DNA from: Arachis hypogaea
Taxonomy: Eukaryota > Streptophyta > Magnoliopsida > Fabales > Fabaceae
Reading direction: 5' to 3'
NCBI RefSeq assembly: GCF_003086295.3
Contig: NC_092048.1
Location: 104,603,276-104,667,275, forward strand
Length of the DNA stretch: 64,000 nt
In this document: piece by piece, positions 1-11,453 of the stretch
Layout: every line of letters begins with the position of its first letter
Numbering within the stretch: the first letter of the stretch is position 1
Notes under the pieces: model-generated
Database searches by the model: none
Told to the model about the DNA's origin: nothing
What the model saw: only the letters and a program-made list of their open reading frames with translations
Translations under genes and position numbers: made by a program

Positions 1-660
1 TGGTATCTCCTTCATGCTGTGTTCTTCATTAGATTTCCCACATGAAGCCATGGGGGTTCCTTGAGTATCCAAACATCGGGAAGGTAGTCGATTTATCACT
101 TGATTCAATTGGTAAAGTGTGGCATGAAATTTTTCAAATGTTTCCTTGTGTTGCTCCCTTGATTCTTGGGGTGATGGATATGGACATGGTGCATAGGGAC
201 GTGGTGGTTCTTGGGAGTAATTGGATTGGAATTGGGGTGGATACGGGTTAGGGTCATAGGGAGGTGAATGGTGGTAGTTGGCTTGTGAGTGTGGTGGTTC
301 AAAGCTGTGTTGAGGTGGTGGTTCATAGGCATATGATGGGGCTTGTCGGTAATTACAAGGGGGTCCACCATATCTATCATCTTGGTATGCACCTCGGAAT
401 GGGTCTTGACTATAGTATTTTAGTGGGTGATGGTTGTCATGAAGAGGTCCACCATAACTATTGTCTTGACATGCAATATTGAATGGTCGTCGTCCATGGT
501 AGTTTGGAAGGTGTTGTTGCCTAAAGGGTTGATCAGATCCTCGTGGCTCCATCCATCTCTGATTGCTTTGACTTTGATGCATGTTCCTGTTAAAGCTTTC
601 ATTCCTTTCAACAATATTCGAACCAAACTCAAAGCGACGGGGATGAGAACTCATAGTAAC
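1..660 (-). pseudogene. gag-like reading frame of element A (partial)
   Basis: The minus strand reads a protein rich in Pro, Tyr, His, Gln and Asn that closely parallels the region at 4290-4870 of element 1 (blocks such as FEPPHSQANYHH and PPYDPNPYPPQF). The segment nearest the left edge corresponds to the codons around 4860-4920 of element 1. No nucleocapsid zinc knuckle is visible. It is interpreted as the N-terminal part of a gag-like protein of a retroelement; the family is inferred from its position directly behind the primer site. The rest lies outside the window. Confidence 0.6.
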
Positions 661-749
661 CAATAAAAATTAAAAACAAAAATAAAAACAAATAAACAAG
701 CAAAAATAAAATATTTACAATAACCAATAACAAGGCACACAGTTGCAAA

Positions 750-767
750 TCCCCGGCAACGGTGCCA
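750..767 (-). other. Primer binding site of element A (tRNA-Asp type)
   Basis: On the + strand this reads TCCCCGGCAACGGTGCCA, the 3' end of plant tRNA-Asp(GTC) with one substitution (GGCGCCA expected). It lies 3 bp inside the LTR edge, as expected for minus-strand priming. Confidence 0.85.
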
Positions 768-770
768 TTT

Positions 771-2261
771 TGACGAACTGGTTCTTGCCAGTAAAGAAAT
801 TTATAAAAATAATCGCATTGTAAGTATAGTTTCTAAACCAACAGAGAATCCTTTCGTACAAAAGTTTGGTTGTCACAAGTAACAAAACCCAATAAAATTT
901 ATAACCGAAGTATTTAAACCTCGGGTCATCTCTCAAGGAATTACAGGGAGGTATGATTTATTATTGGTTATGGAAGATTGTATATTTTTGGGTTTTTAAA
1001 ATAAGGGACAAGTAATTTAAATGGCAAGAAAAAATAGATTAATAATTATAAAGAAAAATCTCTTGGCAAGGTATAAGAACTGGCAATCCTATCCTAGTTA
1101 TCCTTATAAGGTGTGATGAGAATTGTTGTTACTCCCACTTAGTTAACCCTTACTAAATAAAGGGAAGTCAAGTGAAATAATTAATTTGATCCTCAAGTCC
1201 TAGTCAACTCATGTGGGAAGACTAGCTTTAGAGTAATCCAAATAAATCAGCAGCTCCAATTTCAATCAACAGCTGAGTTTGACAACTCAAGTGTTACCAA
1301 TTACTTAACCAAAACCAAAAGGGGAAAATAAATCTAAATTAAATTGAAAGCATCATAAATAGAATGAAACAATCATTAATCTGAAATACCTCAAATTGCA
1401 TTTAAACATAAATTCAAATCCTAACATGGAAAGGTTCATAAGCCAAATTGAAAAGATAAATAACAATTAAAGTAATAAAATAAATAAAAGTAGAAAATAA
1501 ATTAAAGGAAAATTGAACTTGTGATTGAAGAGATCATAGCTTAAACATAATAGAAATCCTAAATCCTAATCCTAAGAGAGAGGAGAGAACCTCTCTCTCT
1601 CTCTAAAAACTACATCTAATCCTAAAATTATGACTATTGTGTATGTCACTAGGTTGTTAAGTTAAATTCCTCCATTCTCTGGCTTATATTCCGTGTTTCT
1701 GACTTGGATTTGGGCCGAAAAAGGGTCCAGAAATCGCTGGGGGTGTTTTCTGCAGATTCTTGTACGTGGCGTCTGTCACGCGTTCGCGTGGGTCATGCGT
1801 TCGCGTCATCTGGGAGTTTTCCTTGTCACGCGTACGTGTCAGTCACGCGTTCGCGTCAATTGCAATCTGCTCAAGGTGCGCGTTCGCGTCGTCCACGCGT
1901 ACGCGTCGCTGCCATTTCACGCTAGGCACGCGTTCGCGTCGTCCATGCGTTCGCTTCGCTGCCTTTTCTTCAAAACTCCATTTTTGTGCTTTCCTTTCAT
2001 TTTTTGTATGTTTCCTTTCTGTCCTCTAAGCCATTCCTGCCCTATGAGACCTGAAAATACTTAACACACAAATCACGGCATCGAATGGTAATAAAGGATA
2101 ATTAAAATTAATATTTTTAAAGCATAGGAAACGTGTTTTACATATATTATAAAATAAGGAAGGGAAAGTAAAACCATGCAATTTACATGAATAAGTGGGT
2201 GAAGAATTGATAAAAACACTCAATTTGAGCAAAAAAAACATCATAAAATATGGGTTTATCA
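771..2261 (-). repeat. 5' LTR of element A
   Basis: This 1491-bp LTR begins TGACGAACTGG and ends GGGTTTATCA on the + strand, so it is in reverse orientation. It is the inverted counterpart of the LTRs at 2675-4160 and 13998-15434. Shared landmarks are the CT repeat near 1590-1605, the CpG-rich block at 1777-1960 made of ACGCGT and TTCGCG units, and the closing block around 2200-2261. The two inverted LTRs 771-2261 and 2675-4160 are separated by only 413 bp. Confidence 0.9.
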
Positions 2262-2674
2262 AAGTGCTCGTGCTATACCTAGAAATAGCAAGCCGAGCTA
2301 TAGCCTCAACCCTGATCCGAGAAGATGAAAAGGGGCAGCAACCTATCTACTTTGTTAGCAAAGCCTTACAGGGGGCAGAGTTGAACTATCAAAAGATACA
2401 AAAGTTTGCTTATGCCCTTATCCTCACATCTCGAAGACTTCGGCCTTATTTCCAGGCTCATACCATCAAAGTCCATACTAATCAACTAATAAAACATATT
2501 TTACAAAAGACGGATCTGGCAGGACAGATGCTACAATGGGTCGTGGAACTGTTCGAGTTTGACCTAAGATATGAAGTTCGGATAGCAATTAAGTCACAGT
2601 ATCTCACCGACTTCATAGCTGAATACACGGAAAGCCAGGAAGACCCGACTACATGGAGCCTATATGTGGATGGG
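2262..2674 (+). pseudogene. Tat-type Ty3/gypsy pol fragment: RNase H and start of second RNase H
   Basis: The + strand is open and reads the end of a Ty3-type RNase H (IASTLIREDEKGQQPIYFVS, then ELNYQKIQKFAYALI and VHTNQLIKHIL). It continues into the first strand of a second, archaeal-type RNase H (WSLYVDG). The reading frame resumes at 27850 with SSNKASSGTGVILES. Tandem RNase H domains are typical of the Tat/Ogre branch. The left end was created by insertion of element A, the right end by element 1. Confidence 0.85.
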
Positions 2675-4160
2675 TGATAAACCCATATTTCATGATATAA
2701 TTTGTTCTCAAATTGAGTGTTTCTATCAATTCTTCACCCACTTATTCATGTAAATTGCATGGTTTTACTTTTCCTTCCTTATTTTATGATATATGTGAAA
2801 AACATGTTTCCTATGCTTTAAAAATATTAATTTTAATTATCCTTAATTACCATTCGATACCGTAATTTTTGTGTTCAGTATTTCCAGATCTCATGGGGCA
2901 GGAATGGCTTAAAGGACAAAAAAGAAACATACAAAAATGGAAGGAAAACACAAAAATGGAGTTTTGAAGAAAAGGCAGCGACGCGAACGCATGGACGACG
3001 CAAACGCGTGCCTAGCGCAAAAATGCAGCGACGCAAACGCATGGACGACGCGGACGGGCGCCTTGAGCCGAACGCAAATGACGCGTATGCGTGACCGACG
3101 CGTACGCGTGACACGGAAAATTCCCAGATGACGGGAACGCGTGACAGACGCCACGTGCAGGAATCTACAGAAAATGCCCCCAGCGATTTCTGGACCCTTT
3201 TTCGGCCCAAATCCAAACCAGAAACACAGAATATATGCCAGAGAATGGAGGAATCAAAAGAGAGACGTAGAACAAGATTCATATTCCCAATTTTAGTATT
3301 AGATGTAGTTTTAGAGAGAGAGGTTCTCTCCTCTCTCTTAAGATTAGGATTTAGGATTTCTATTATGTTTAAGCTATGATCTCTTCAATCACAGGTTCAA
3401 TATTCCTTTAGTTTATTTTCTACTTTTATTTATTCCATTACTTTAATTGTCATTTATCTTTTCATTATTGATTTACAAACTTTCCATGTTAGGATTTGAA
3501 TTTATGTTTAAATACAATTTGAGGTATTCCAGATTAATGATTGTTTTATTTATGATGCTTTCAATTCAATTTAGATTTATTTTCCCCTTTTGGCCTTGGT
3601 TAAGTAATTTATAATACTTGAGTTATCAACTCAGCTGTTGATTGAAATTGGAATTCTTTGCTGGTTAATTTGCACTCCAATAACTCTAGTCTCTCCATAG
3701 GAGTTGACTAGGACCTGAGGATCAAATAAATTTGTCCACTTGACTTTCCTTTATTTACTAAGGGTTAATTAAAAGTGGGAGCAAAATCCAATTTTCATTA
3801 CACCTGATAAAGATAACTAGGATAGGACTTCAATTTCTTATACCTTGCCAAGAGTTTTATTATTTATTTAAATTAATTCCTTACAATTTACTTTCTTGCC
3901 ATTTACTGTTCTTGCTTTTTATCTTATACATTAAAAAAACCCAAAATATACTGTTTTACATAACCAATAATAAATCATACTTCCCTGCAATTCCTTGAGA
4001 AGACGACCCGAGGTTTGAATACTTCCGTTAATTAATTTTATTGGGTTTGCTTTAGTGACAAACAAAACTTTTGTACGAAAGAATTCTTGTTAGTTTAGAA
4101 ACTATACTTACAACGTGATTATATTTGTGAATTTCTTTACTAGCAGAAATCTGTTCGTCA
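2675..4160 (+). repeat. 5' LTR of element 1
   Basis: This 1486-bp LTR starts TGATAAACCCATATTTCATG and ends CTGTTCGTCA. It holds a CpG-rich block at 2985-3150 with repeated GACGCG, ACGCGT and CGCGTGAC units, and an inverted GAGAGAGAGG/CTCTCCTCTCTC segment at 3312-3345. The primer site begins 4 bp after its end. Relative to the 3' LTR it carries about 50 extra bases at roughly 3078-3127 within the CpG-rich block. Confidence 0.92.
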
Positions 4161-4163
4161 AAA

Positions 4164-4181
4164 TGGCGCCGTTGCCGGGGA
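4164..4181 (+). other. Primer binding site of element 1 (tRNA-Asp)
   Basis: TGGCGCCGTTGCCGGGGA is an 18-base perfect complement to the 3' end (including CCA) of plant tRNA-Asp(GTC). This is the usual primer of Athila-type elements. Confidence 0.93.
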
Positions 4182-4282
4182 ATTGCAAACGTGTGCCTTA
4201 TTATTGGTTATTGTAAAAATTTTATTTTGCTTATTTATTTGATTTTATCTTTGTTTCTAATTTTTATTAGTCACTATGAACT

Positions 4283-5640
4283 CTCACCCCCTATCGCTTT
4301 GAGTTTGGTTCCAATGCTGTTGCAAGGAATGGAAGTTATAACAGGAACATGCATCAGGGTCAAAACAATCAGAGATGGAAGGAGCCACGAGGATCTAATC
4401 AACCCTTTGGGCAACAACACCCTCCAAACTACCATGGACGACGACCATTTAACAATGCATGTTAAGACAATAGTTATGGTGGACCCTTCCGTGATAACCA
4501 TCACCCACCAAATTACTATAGTCAGAAACCATTCCGAGGTGCATACCAAGATGATATATATGGTGGAACTACTTGTAATTACCGACAAGCCCCGCCATAT
4601 GCCTATGAACCACCTCCTCAACGCAGCTTTGAACCACCACACTCACAAGCCAACTACCACCATTCACCTCCATATGACCCTAACCCTTATCCACCCCAAT
4701 TCCAACCCGATTACTCTCAAGAACCACTACTTCCCTATGCACCATGTCCATATCCATCACTCCAAGAATCAAAGGAGCAACTCAAGGAAACATTTGAAAA
4801 ATTTCATGCCACACTTCACCAATTGAATCAAGCGATAAATAGACTACCTTCCCGACGTTCGGACACTCAAGGAACCCCCATGGCTTTATGTGGACAATCT
4901 AATGAAGAACACAGCATGAAGGAGATACTAGAAACCGCACTGGACAGTAAAGAGCATGATTTTATGCTGGAACAAGTGGAGGAAGCTAAAATTATAGAAG
5001 AAGAAGAATTGGTTGAAGACTTAGGACACGCTGAACCTCCATGGGAATCCAGAACTGTGGAGAATTCCGTCAAGAAATTTACAATCGATGCTAAGGAGGA
5101 TAGTGCACAACCTCCAAAGCAGGAATCTTATGAAGAACTGGACGGAATAACTCAACAAGCAAGTTTTCTTGATAATGATAATCCCGAACTAAGTTCTCCT
5201 ACTAATGAACTTGCATACGCAAGTGAACTCTTTGAGATGGGAGAATCTTCCCCAAGTGAATACGAAGATGATGCGGAGATAGATTTTTCACAACCTCCAA
5301 CTTATGACTTGAGTGATGAGGAAGATATCGAAGACTTGGATCAAGATGTGGTTGAAACCAAAGAAGCCTGCAAGGAAGTAGATGAATTCACAGAAGAATA
5401 CAAGGGAGTAGAGCTTGCAAAACCACTGGAAAAACCTAACCCATGGCCATTACCGCCCAATACTAAATTTAAGTCGGTAAAATCCTTAGCTTTTATCTTT
5501 ACTTTCCACTTGAATATGGTTTGCTTGAAACAGATGGCCAGCTTAGAGCTCTTTGCGGCTTTAAGAGTAAAAGGGAAATGGTTCATGCTCAAGGCTGGTA
5601 TGCAAGATTCAATAAGGTTCCTTGCTTCAATCTGAAGTGC
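4283..5640 (+). pseudogene. gag-like reading frame of element 1
   Basis: The first part (about 4290-4820) is open in a frame rich in Pro, Tyr, His, Asn and Gln with at least one stop. It runs into an open stretch of 270 codons at 4823-5635. That stretch is very acidic in the middle (Glu/Asp-rich, about residues 45-200) and ends with a more hydrophobic segment after NPWPLPPNTKFK. No zinc knuckle, protease active site or reverse transcriptase motif is visible. It sits where gag sits, behind the LTR and primer site, and matches the partial frame in element A. It is a retroelement protein of unknown function; the gag label is by position only. Stops and a short shift near 4300 suggest decay. Confidence 0.6.
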
Positions 5641-6798
5641 GAGGATTAGTTTCGAGTTCAATTGAATGGGTCTCGGAAAATGTTTGGTCATCTTGGTGAG
5701 AATGCAACTTCCAAACCGCCCGGCTGGAAAAGTAAAAATCAAGACAAAGGCGGATATAGTAGCAAGGTGTGGGATCCTGGAATCTATTCTGACATTCAAC
5801 ATCCCGTGAACCTGAGAACCTGTTTGAATTTACTCAAGGACTTTACATGCCTAGTTTGGGACCCCGGAGGCTGTTGGCATTCTAAACAGTAGTGGGGATT
5901 TTTGGATGAATTCAAGCACAAGCCACCATAACAAAGGACTCCCCAAATGTCCAACTTAAGGACTTTAACTAAAAGTGCTAGGTGGGAGACAACCCACCAT
6001 GGTATGATCGTTCCTTTTTCAATTTTATTTCATTTTGTTTGTTTTTATTTTATTTTATTTTCATTGAACCTGGAATTATTCATATCCCCTATATTAGCAT
6101 TGCATATTGCATACTGCATAACTACATATAAAAAAAGAAAAAAATCACCCCACGCGAGCGCGTAGGCCACGCGTGGACGTCGAATGGAAATTGGCATAAA
6201 GATCCAATGCCCGAAAAGTTGGGCTGGAATAGTACGGATGGTGTGCGTTTAGCACAAATCGGCCCACGCGTTCGCATTCCTAACGCAAACGCGTCACTTG
6301 CACTACGCAAGTCCCACGCGAAAGCGTGAGCGACGCGTACACATCGCATGGATTTTAGGGAACCTCATGGAAACAGAGAGTTGTGATGCTGGAATCGTGC
6401 GTTTAGCACAATTATGTGCGACTCGTTCGCGTGCCCCACGCGTACGCGTCACTTTCATTATCCCACAATCACGCGATCGCGTCACTCCCCTTTTCACCCA
6501 AATCACGCGATCGCGTGCTCCACGAGTTCGCGTGGATTCAAAATCCTTAACCCCAACCCACGCGAAACCCTACCATTCCATGTCACCCAAAAACCCCCCC
6601 CCACCCCCTCTACAACCTCTCTTCTCCCATTACCCAACCACCACCACTCCTAGCCGCCCAACCCCGACCACCGCGCCGCACCACACCGCCGACGCCCCTC
6701 CCTTCTTCCTCTTTTCCGTCTTCTCCTCCCTCCCCTTCCCCTCTTCCCCTATCCTCCTCCCTCCACGACCACACCCCCACTGCTGTCGCCCCGTTTCA
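5641..6798. other. Internal non-coding region of element 1
   Basis: Remnant coding similarity fades after 5890. The part 5950-6130 is T-rich, 6150-6550 is a dense cluster of CpG-rich units (CCACGCG, ACGCGTACGCGT, CACGCGATCGCG) like those of the LTRs, and 6570-6790 is a C-rich tract with few purines. No conserved protein is seen. In this element type such a stretch normally separates gag/pol from the third reading frame. Confidence 0.5.
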
Positions 6799-6802
6799 CA
6801 AT

Positions 6803-8363
6803 TGTGATTCACAAAATTGTGATTCACAAAATTGTGATTCACACTTTTCACAATTCCGCACAACTAACCAGCAAGTGCACTGGGTCGTCCAAGTAATACC
6901 TTACGTGAGTAAGGGTCGATCCCACGGAGATTGTTGGCTTGAAGCAATCTATGGTTACCTTGTAAATTTTAGTCAGGAGATTAATTATGATTATCAGTTT
7001 GAATTGCGAAAAATTAAGGAGCATGAAATAATTACTTGTTATGCAGTAATGGAGAATATGTTGGAGTTTTGGAGATGCTTTGTCTTCTGAATCTCTGCTT
7101 TCCCCATGTCTTCTTCTTCACGCACGCAAGGTTCCTCCTATGGCAAGCTGTGTGTTGGTGGATCACCGTTGTCAATGGCTACCATTCGTCCTCTCAGTGA
7201 AAATGGTCCAGGTGCGCTGTCACCGCACGGCTAATCATCTGTCGGTTCTCACTCATGCTGGAATAGGATCCATTGATCCTTTTGCGTCTGTCACTACGCC
7301 CAACCCTTGTGAGTTTGAAGCTCTTCACAGTCATTCAATCCCTGAATCCTACTCGGAATACCACAGACAAGGTTTAGACTTTCCGGATTCTCAAGAATGC
7401 TACCAATGGATTCTAGCTTATACCACAAAGATTCTGATTAAGGAATCCAAGAGATACTCATTCAATCGAAGGTAGAACGGGAGTGGTTGTCAGGCACGCG
7501 TTCATAGATTGAGAATGATGATGAGTGTCATGGATCATCACATTCATCATATTGAAGTGCAAATGAACATCTTAGATAGAAACAAGCGTGTTTGAATAGA
7601 AAACAGAAATAATTGCATTAATTCATCGAGACACAGCAGAGCTCCTCACCCCCCAACAATGGAGTTTAGAGACTCATGCCGTCAAAGAGTACAAAGTTCA
7701 GATCTAAATTGTCATGAAGTACAAAATAAATCTCTAAAAGTTGTTTAAATACTAAACTAGTAACCTAGGTTTACAGAAAATGAGTAAACTAAGATAGATA
7801 GTGCAGAAATCCACTTCTGGGGCCCACTTGGTGTGTGCTAGGACTGAGACTTGAGCTTTACACATGCCTAGGCTGTTTCCAGAGTTAAACGCCAGGTTGT
7901 AACCTGTTTCTGGCGTTTAACTCCAACTTGTAACATGTTTCTGGCGTTTAACGCCAGAATGCAACATGGAACTGGCGTTGAACGCCAGTTTACGTCATTT
8001 ATCCTTGAGCAAAGTATGGACTATTATATATTGCTGGAAATCCCTGGATGTCTACTTTCCAACGCAATTGAGAGCGCGCCATTTGGACTCCTGTAGCTCC
8101 AGAAAATCCATTTCGAGTGCAGGGAGGTCAGAATCCAACAGCATCTGCAGTCCTTTTTCAGCCTGAATCAGATTTTACTCATCTCCCTCAATTTCAGCCA
8201 GAAATTACCTGAAATCACAGAAAAACACACAAACTCATAGTAAAGTCCAGAAATGTGATTTTTATTTAAAAACTAATAAAAATATAATAAAAAGTGACTA
8301 AAACATATTAAAAACTACCTAAAAAAAACAATGCCAAAAAGCGTATCAATTATCCGCTCATCA
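6803..8363 (-). mobile_element. Solo LTR of the element 2 family
   Basis: This 1561-bp sequence is closely similar to the LTRs of element 2 (15440-16932 and 26293-27849), in the same orientation and ending CCGCTCATCA. It contains the hairpin units GGCGTTTAACGCC at 7887-7992. It retains the 61-bp segment missing from the 3' LTR of element 2. Its left end is altered by three near-tandem copies of ACAAAATTGTGATTC (about 6799-6842). CAAT flanks both ends (6799-6802 and 8364-8367), so a 4-5 bp target duplication is likely but not clean. No internal region is attached, hence a solo LTR. Confidence 0.75.
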
Positions 8364-8769
8364 CAATCCTTGCTTGAATATGAGTTGATTGTTCTTCAAG
8401 TTTGTGAATTTCTTGGTAACTAGGAAAACCGTTCTCATGCCACTCACTTTAACTTCCTTTTTAACTCCTAACCAGTTTAGCTTTCTAACTTCTCTTTTTG
8501 GTTTTTACCTAACTCCTTTAATTTCCTAACTCAAGGCATGATTACTGTTTTTCCTAATTAACTTGAATTCCACTTCTATTATATTTTGGATTGTGATTTT
8601 TACTCTCAGATTTTTAACTCGAATTCAATCCAAAATATACATATACTTACCTCATTTCATGCTCCTATTGTTCTTTTTGCCTTTATGCTTACATTGACAA
8701 AATCCTACTTGCCTACTTGTTTTCCTGCTTTAGTTCTTCAATTATATCCTGCTACTTCTGCTTTTCAGG
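8364..8769. other. Leader before third reading frame of element 1
   Basis: A T- and C-rich stretch with no open frame of note. It ends in a pyrimidine tract and CTTTTCAG immediately before the ATG at 8770, which looks like a splice acceptor. If so, the third frame could be expressed from a spliced subgenomic RNA. Confidence 0.4.
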
Positions 8770-10208
8770 ATGTCTGATCCCAAAAGTACGGGAAAAGGCA
8801 AGGCAACTACAGGAAAATGGAAAAGAGGAGAATCTTCTACCTCTATCCTTGATTTCCTTCACGATGATTCCTGGCGGGAAAAGAACTTTACCCCGCAGGA
8901 AAAGGCCAACCAGCTCGTCACTGCCACAGATCAAGTCAAATTTGTAAACAGATACTGTGAGCTAAAGTTTCCAGTGTTTGCCACTTCCAGGAACCTCTAC
9001 CTGGAAAGAATCTTAAAATTCCAGAAGAACTCACCCAGTACACTTCCGAACAGATAAAACAAAGAGGCTGGTTCTTCATGGAAAGGAACTTGACAGAGGT
9101 CAATGCATCCTGGGTCAGAGAATTTTACTGTAACTATTTCAAGACTTCCCTGGATGCAGTGCACCTCAGAGGGAAACACATTTTAGTCACTGAGGAAGCT
9201 ATTGAGGATATCCTCCGGCTTCAGCCTAAGTCAGATCAGCCTGACGGTTACCAAAAGGCTGAAGAGGATATGTGATACATGAGATTTGATTGGGATACAA
9301 TCAAGCAGAGAATAGCCCTTGATCCTACTGCCCTATGGGTAATGGAAAAGAATACAGTGATGCCTAAGGGAATCAAGCTGATATATTTGAATGATGAGGC
9401 TCGGCTTTGGCAGCAGATCCTGAGTAATTACGTGATGCCGAGCACTCATGAGACAGAGGTGCCCACTGCTATGATCACCCTCATCTAGTGTGTGATGGAG
9501 GGCAAGGACCTGTATCTTCCACGTTTCATCAGGTATTATATGGCCAGGGTCCATGTCAGAGGCACTCTCCCTTTCCCTTATCTGATCACCCAGCTAGGCC
9601 GCCGAGCTGACGTGCCTTGGGAGCTCGCTGATGAGAAGCCAACTGCTACAGACTGCAAGAAGATTATTCTTCACAGCATGAAGTTTCTGGTATTAGGGTA
9701 CAGACCTCCTTTTCTCACTGCCTCGGGTGAGGCAGCCACATCTTCAGCTGCCCCTTCTGCATCCACTGCTGCACCAGCCCCATCCACTGCACCTCCACCT
9801 AATCCTGAGCCCATTTATCATCTAGTGCACCGCCTCTTCGCATGCCTGGATCGTATGGAGCGTCGCCACAAGTGACGCTGTGAGCACCTAAAGTTGATGA
9901 TCTGATCCGGCAGCAACATCCCCTCCGAGCCTAACACCGCTTCTGAGCCATCTGATGTGGAGGCGAATGATCATAAGGAGAAGGCACATGCCCAGGATGA
10001 GCAGGGAGGACCTGAGCAGGCTGCACCACACCATGAGGAGTCCCACCAGATCCAGGCCGCAGATCCGAAGATTCCTCTACAGACAGACCCTCCGCTTCAG
10101 CAGGCAGCTCCTCCGACACTTATCCAGACTGCAGACCCTCAGCCTACTGCAGAGACACCAGCAACCCATCCTTCCGGAGATGACACTTCTCACACCCAGC
10201 TTGAGTGA
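8770..10208 (+). pseudogene. Third reading frame of element 1 (plant-transposon-protein type)
   Basis: Starts MSDPKSTGKGKA at 8770. It continues after one frameshift near 9010-9060 through RGWFFMERNLTEVNASWVRE, then GKHILVTEEAIEDILRL, and after in-frame stops near 9273, 9486 and 9873 into MEGKDLYLPRFIRYYMARVH. It ends in a low-complexity Ala/Pro/Ser and Gln/Glu-rich tail to 10208. The block pattern matches the minus-strand frame at 18001-19128 in element 2. It resembles the 'putative plant transposon protein' domain often found downstream of integrase in Athila-like elements, where env-like genes are sometimes placed; its function is unknown. Four or more disruptions make it a pseudogene. Confidence 0.65.
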
Positions 10209-11445
10209 GCATCGAGGACGATGCTATTATTTAAGTGTGGGGAGGTCGCCATCTCTGGCATACTTTATTTTGGTGAACCACTTTTCAGACTCTTTTTATC
10301 CTACTTTGCTTATTTTTTTGTATTTTTATTTTTATTTTTATCTTTCAGTACTTGCACATTTTTCTGTATTTTCACTTTATTTCTACATTTTACACTTTAG
10401 TTTATATATTTATCTTAGATATTTAGTTTAGTCTAGTTGCAATTTTAGTTATTAAGTTGTGATATATATATATATATATATATATTAGTTTAGTTTACCC
10501 TTTTTAGCACATGATAATTTGGATTAATTAAAAATAAAAAGAATAAACTAGAAACTTTAGTATAACAGAATCACAACAATCCACACACTGTATATATATA
10601 GCAATAATTGATTGGTTAATTTACACAATATTTTTCAAGGAAGAACACTAAGATTTTAAGAGCCACCCTAAGATTCACATTGAGAATAATGGGAACCTTT
10701 GATTTCTACTTGCATGGCATACATAACTGATATATGATTTTTGAGCCAAAGAACACAAAGCCTGTGAGTTTTTGAGCTTATTTGTAGGGTTACATTATTT
10801 AACCATAATTATTTCATTCTTGTGTGTTCGCCCTTCTTTTTTATTCTGGTGATCTTTACTTTGTTTCAATCTATATGTCCAATATAGAATATAGATACAT
10901 ACCAAGAGATGATTGAGGCCATCATTTAAATTTTTCCTCACTTATCCCAAATAAGCTTACCTTTTACATCACCCTTGTTAGCCCCCTTGAGCTTTTAATC
11001 CCCTCTTGTTCTATAACTACATTACTAGCCTTAAGCAGGAAAATAAATTAAAAATCCCAAGTTGAATCCTTGGTTAGCTTAAGATAGAGATTGTGTATCC
11101 ACTAAGTGTGGAAAAACATGGGAACATGGGTTGATAGGAAAGGATTAATTCAATAAAGTAATAAGGATTTTGGGAGCATGCTCATGTAAAACAAATTTAA
11201 AATTAAAATACCATGTGCATTGATATATGTTCTGTTTATGTTTCAAAAAAAAATCTTTTTAGTTAAATAAGTAAATAAGGGGACAAAATTATCCCAATAA
11301 TAAGCTTAGTAAAGAAATCAATGCACATAAGGTGAAAATCAAAGCAAAGTTAGTACATGAGTATGTAATAAAAAAGTGAAAAAATTTGGGTAGCTAGGTA
11401 AAGCATTTCAAATTATATAAAGTATATGTTAGGTGAGATCTTAGA
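10209..11445. other. 3' non-coding region of element 1, left part
   Basis: A + strand TTTAAGTGTGGGGAGGT at about 10229-10245 copies the purine tract used before the 3' LTR (13981-13997), but no LTR follows it. The rest is T-rich then A-rich, with a TA dinucleotide run near 10463-10485. No protein or RNA gene was recognised. Confidence 0.5.
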
Positions 11446-11453
11446 CTAATTAA

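Larger units (their letters stand above)
1..2261 (-). mobile_element. LTR retrotransposon A (Athila-like), 5' part, cut by window edge
   Basis: This is the 5' end of a minus-strand Ty3/gypsy element. From right to left it shows a complete LTR (771-2261), a tRNA-Asp primer site (750-767) and a gag-like coding region running off the left edge. The LTR belongs to the same family as element 1 (starts TGATAAACCC on the minus strand, ends CGTCA-type). It is inserted in the RNase H coding region of an older Tat-type element that resumes at 2262. The first five bases after it, AAGTG, should be the target duplication; the left copy lies outside the window. Confidence 0.85.

Noticed and set aside
6155..6550. 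CpG island of a host gene promoter
   Set aside because: The CpG-rich units are those of the retroelement family and no host frame follows.
10229..10245. Polypurine tract marking a second 3' LTR
   Set aside because: The motif matches the tract at 13981-13997, but no LTR start (TGATAAACC or TGATGAGC) follows.
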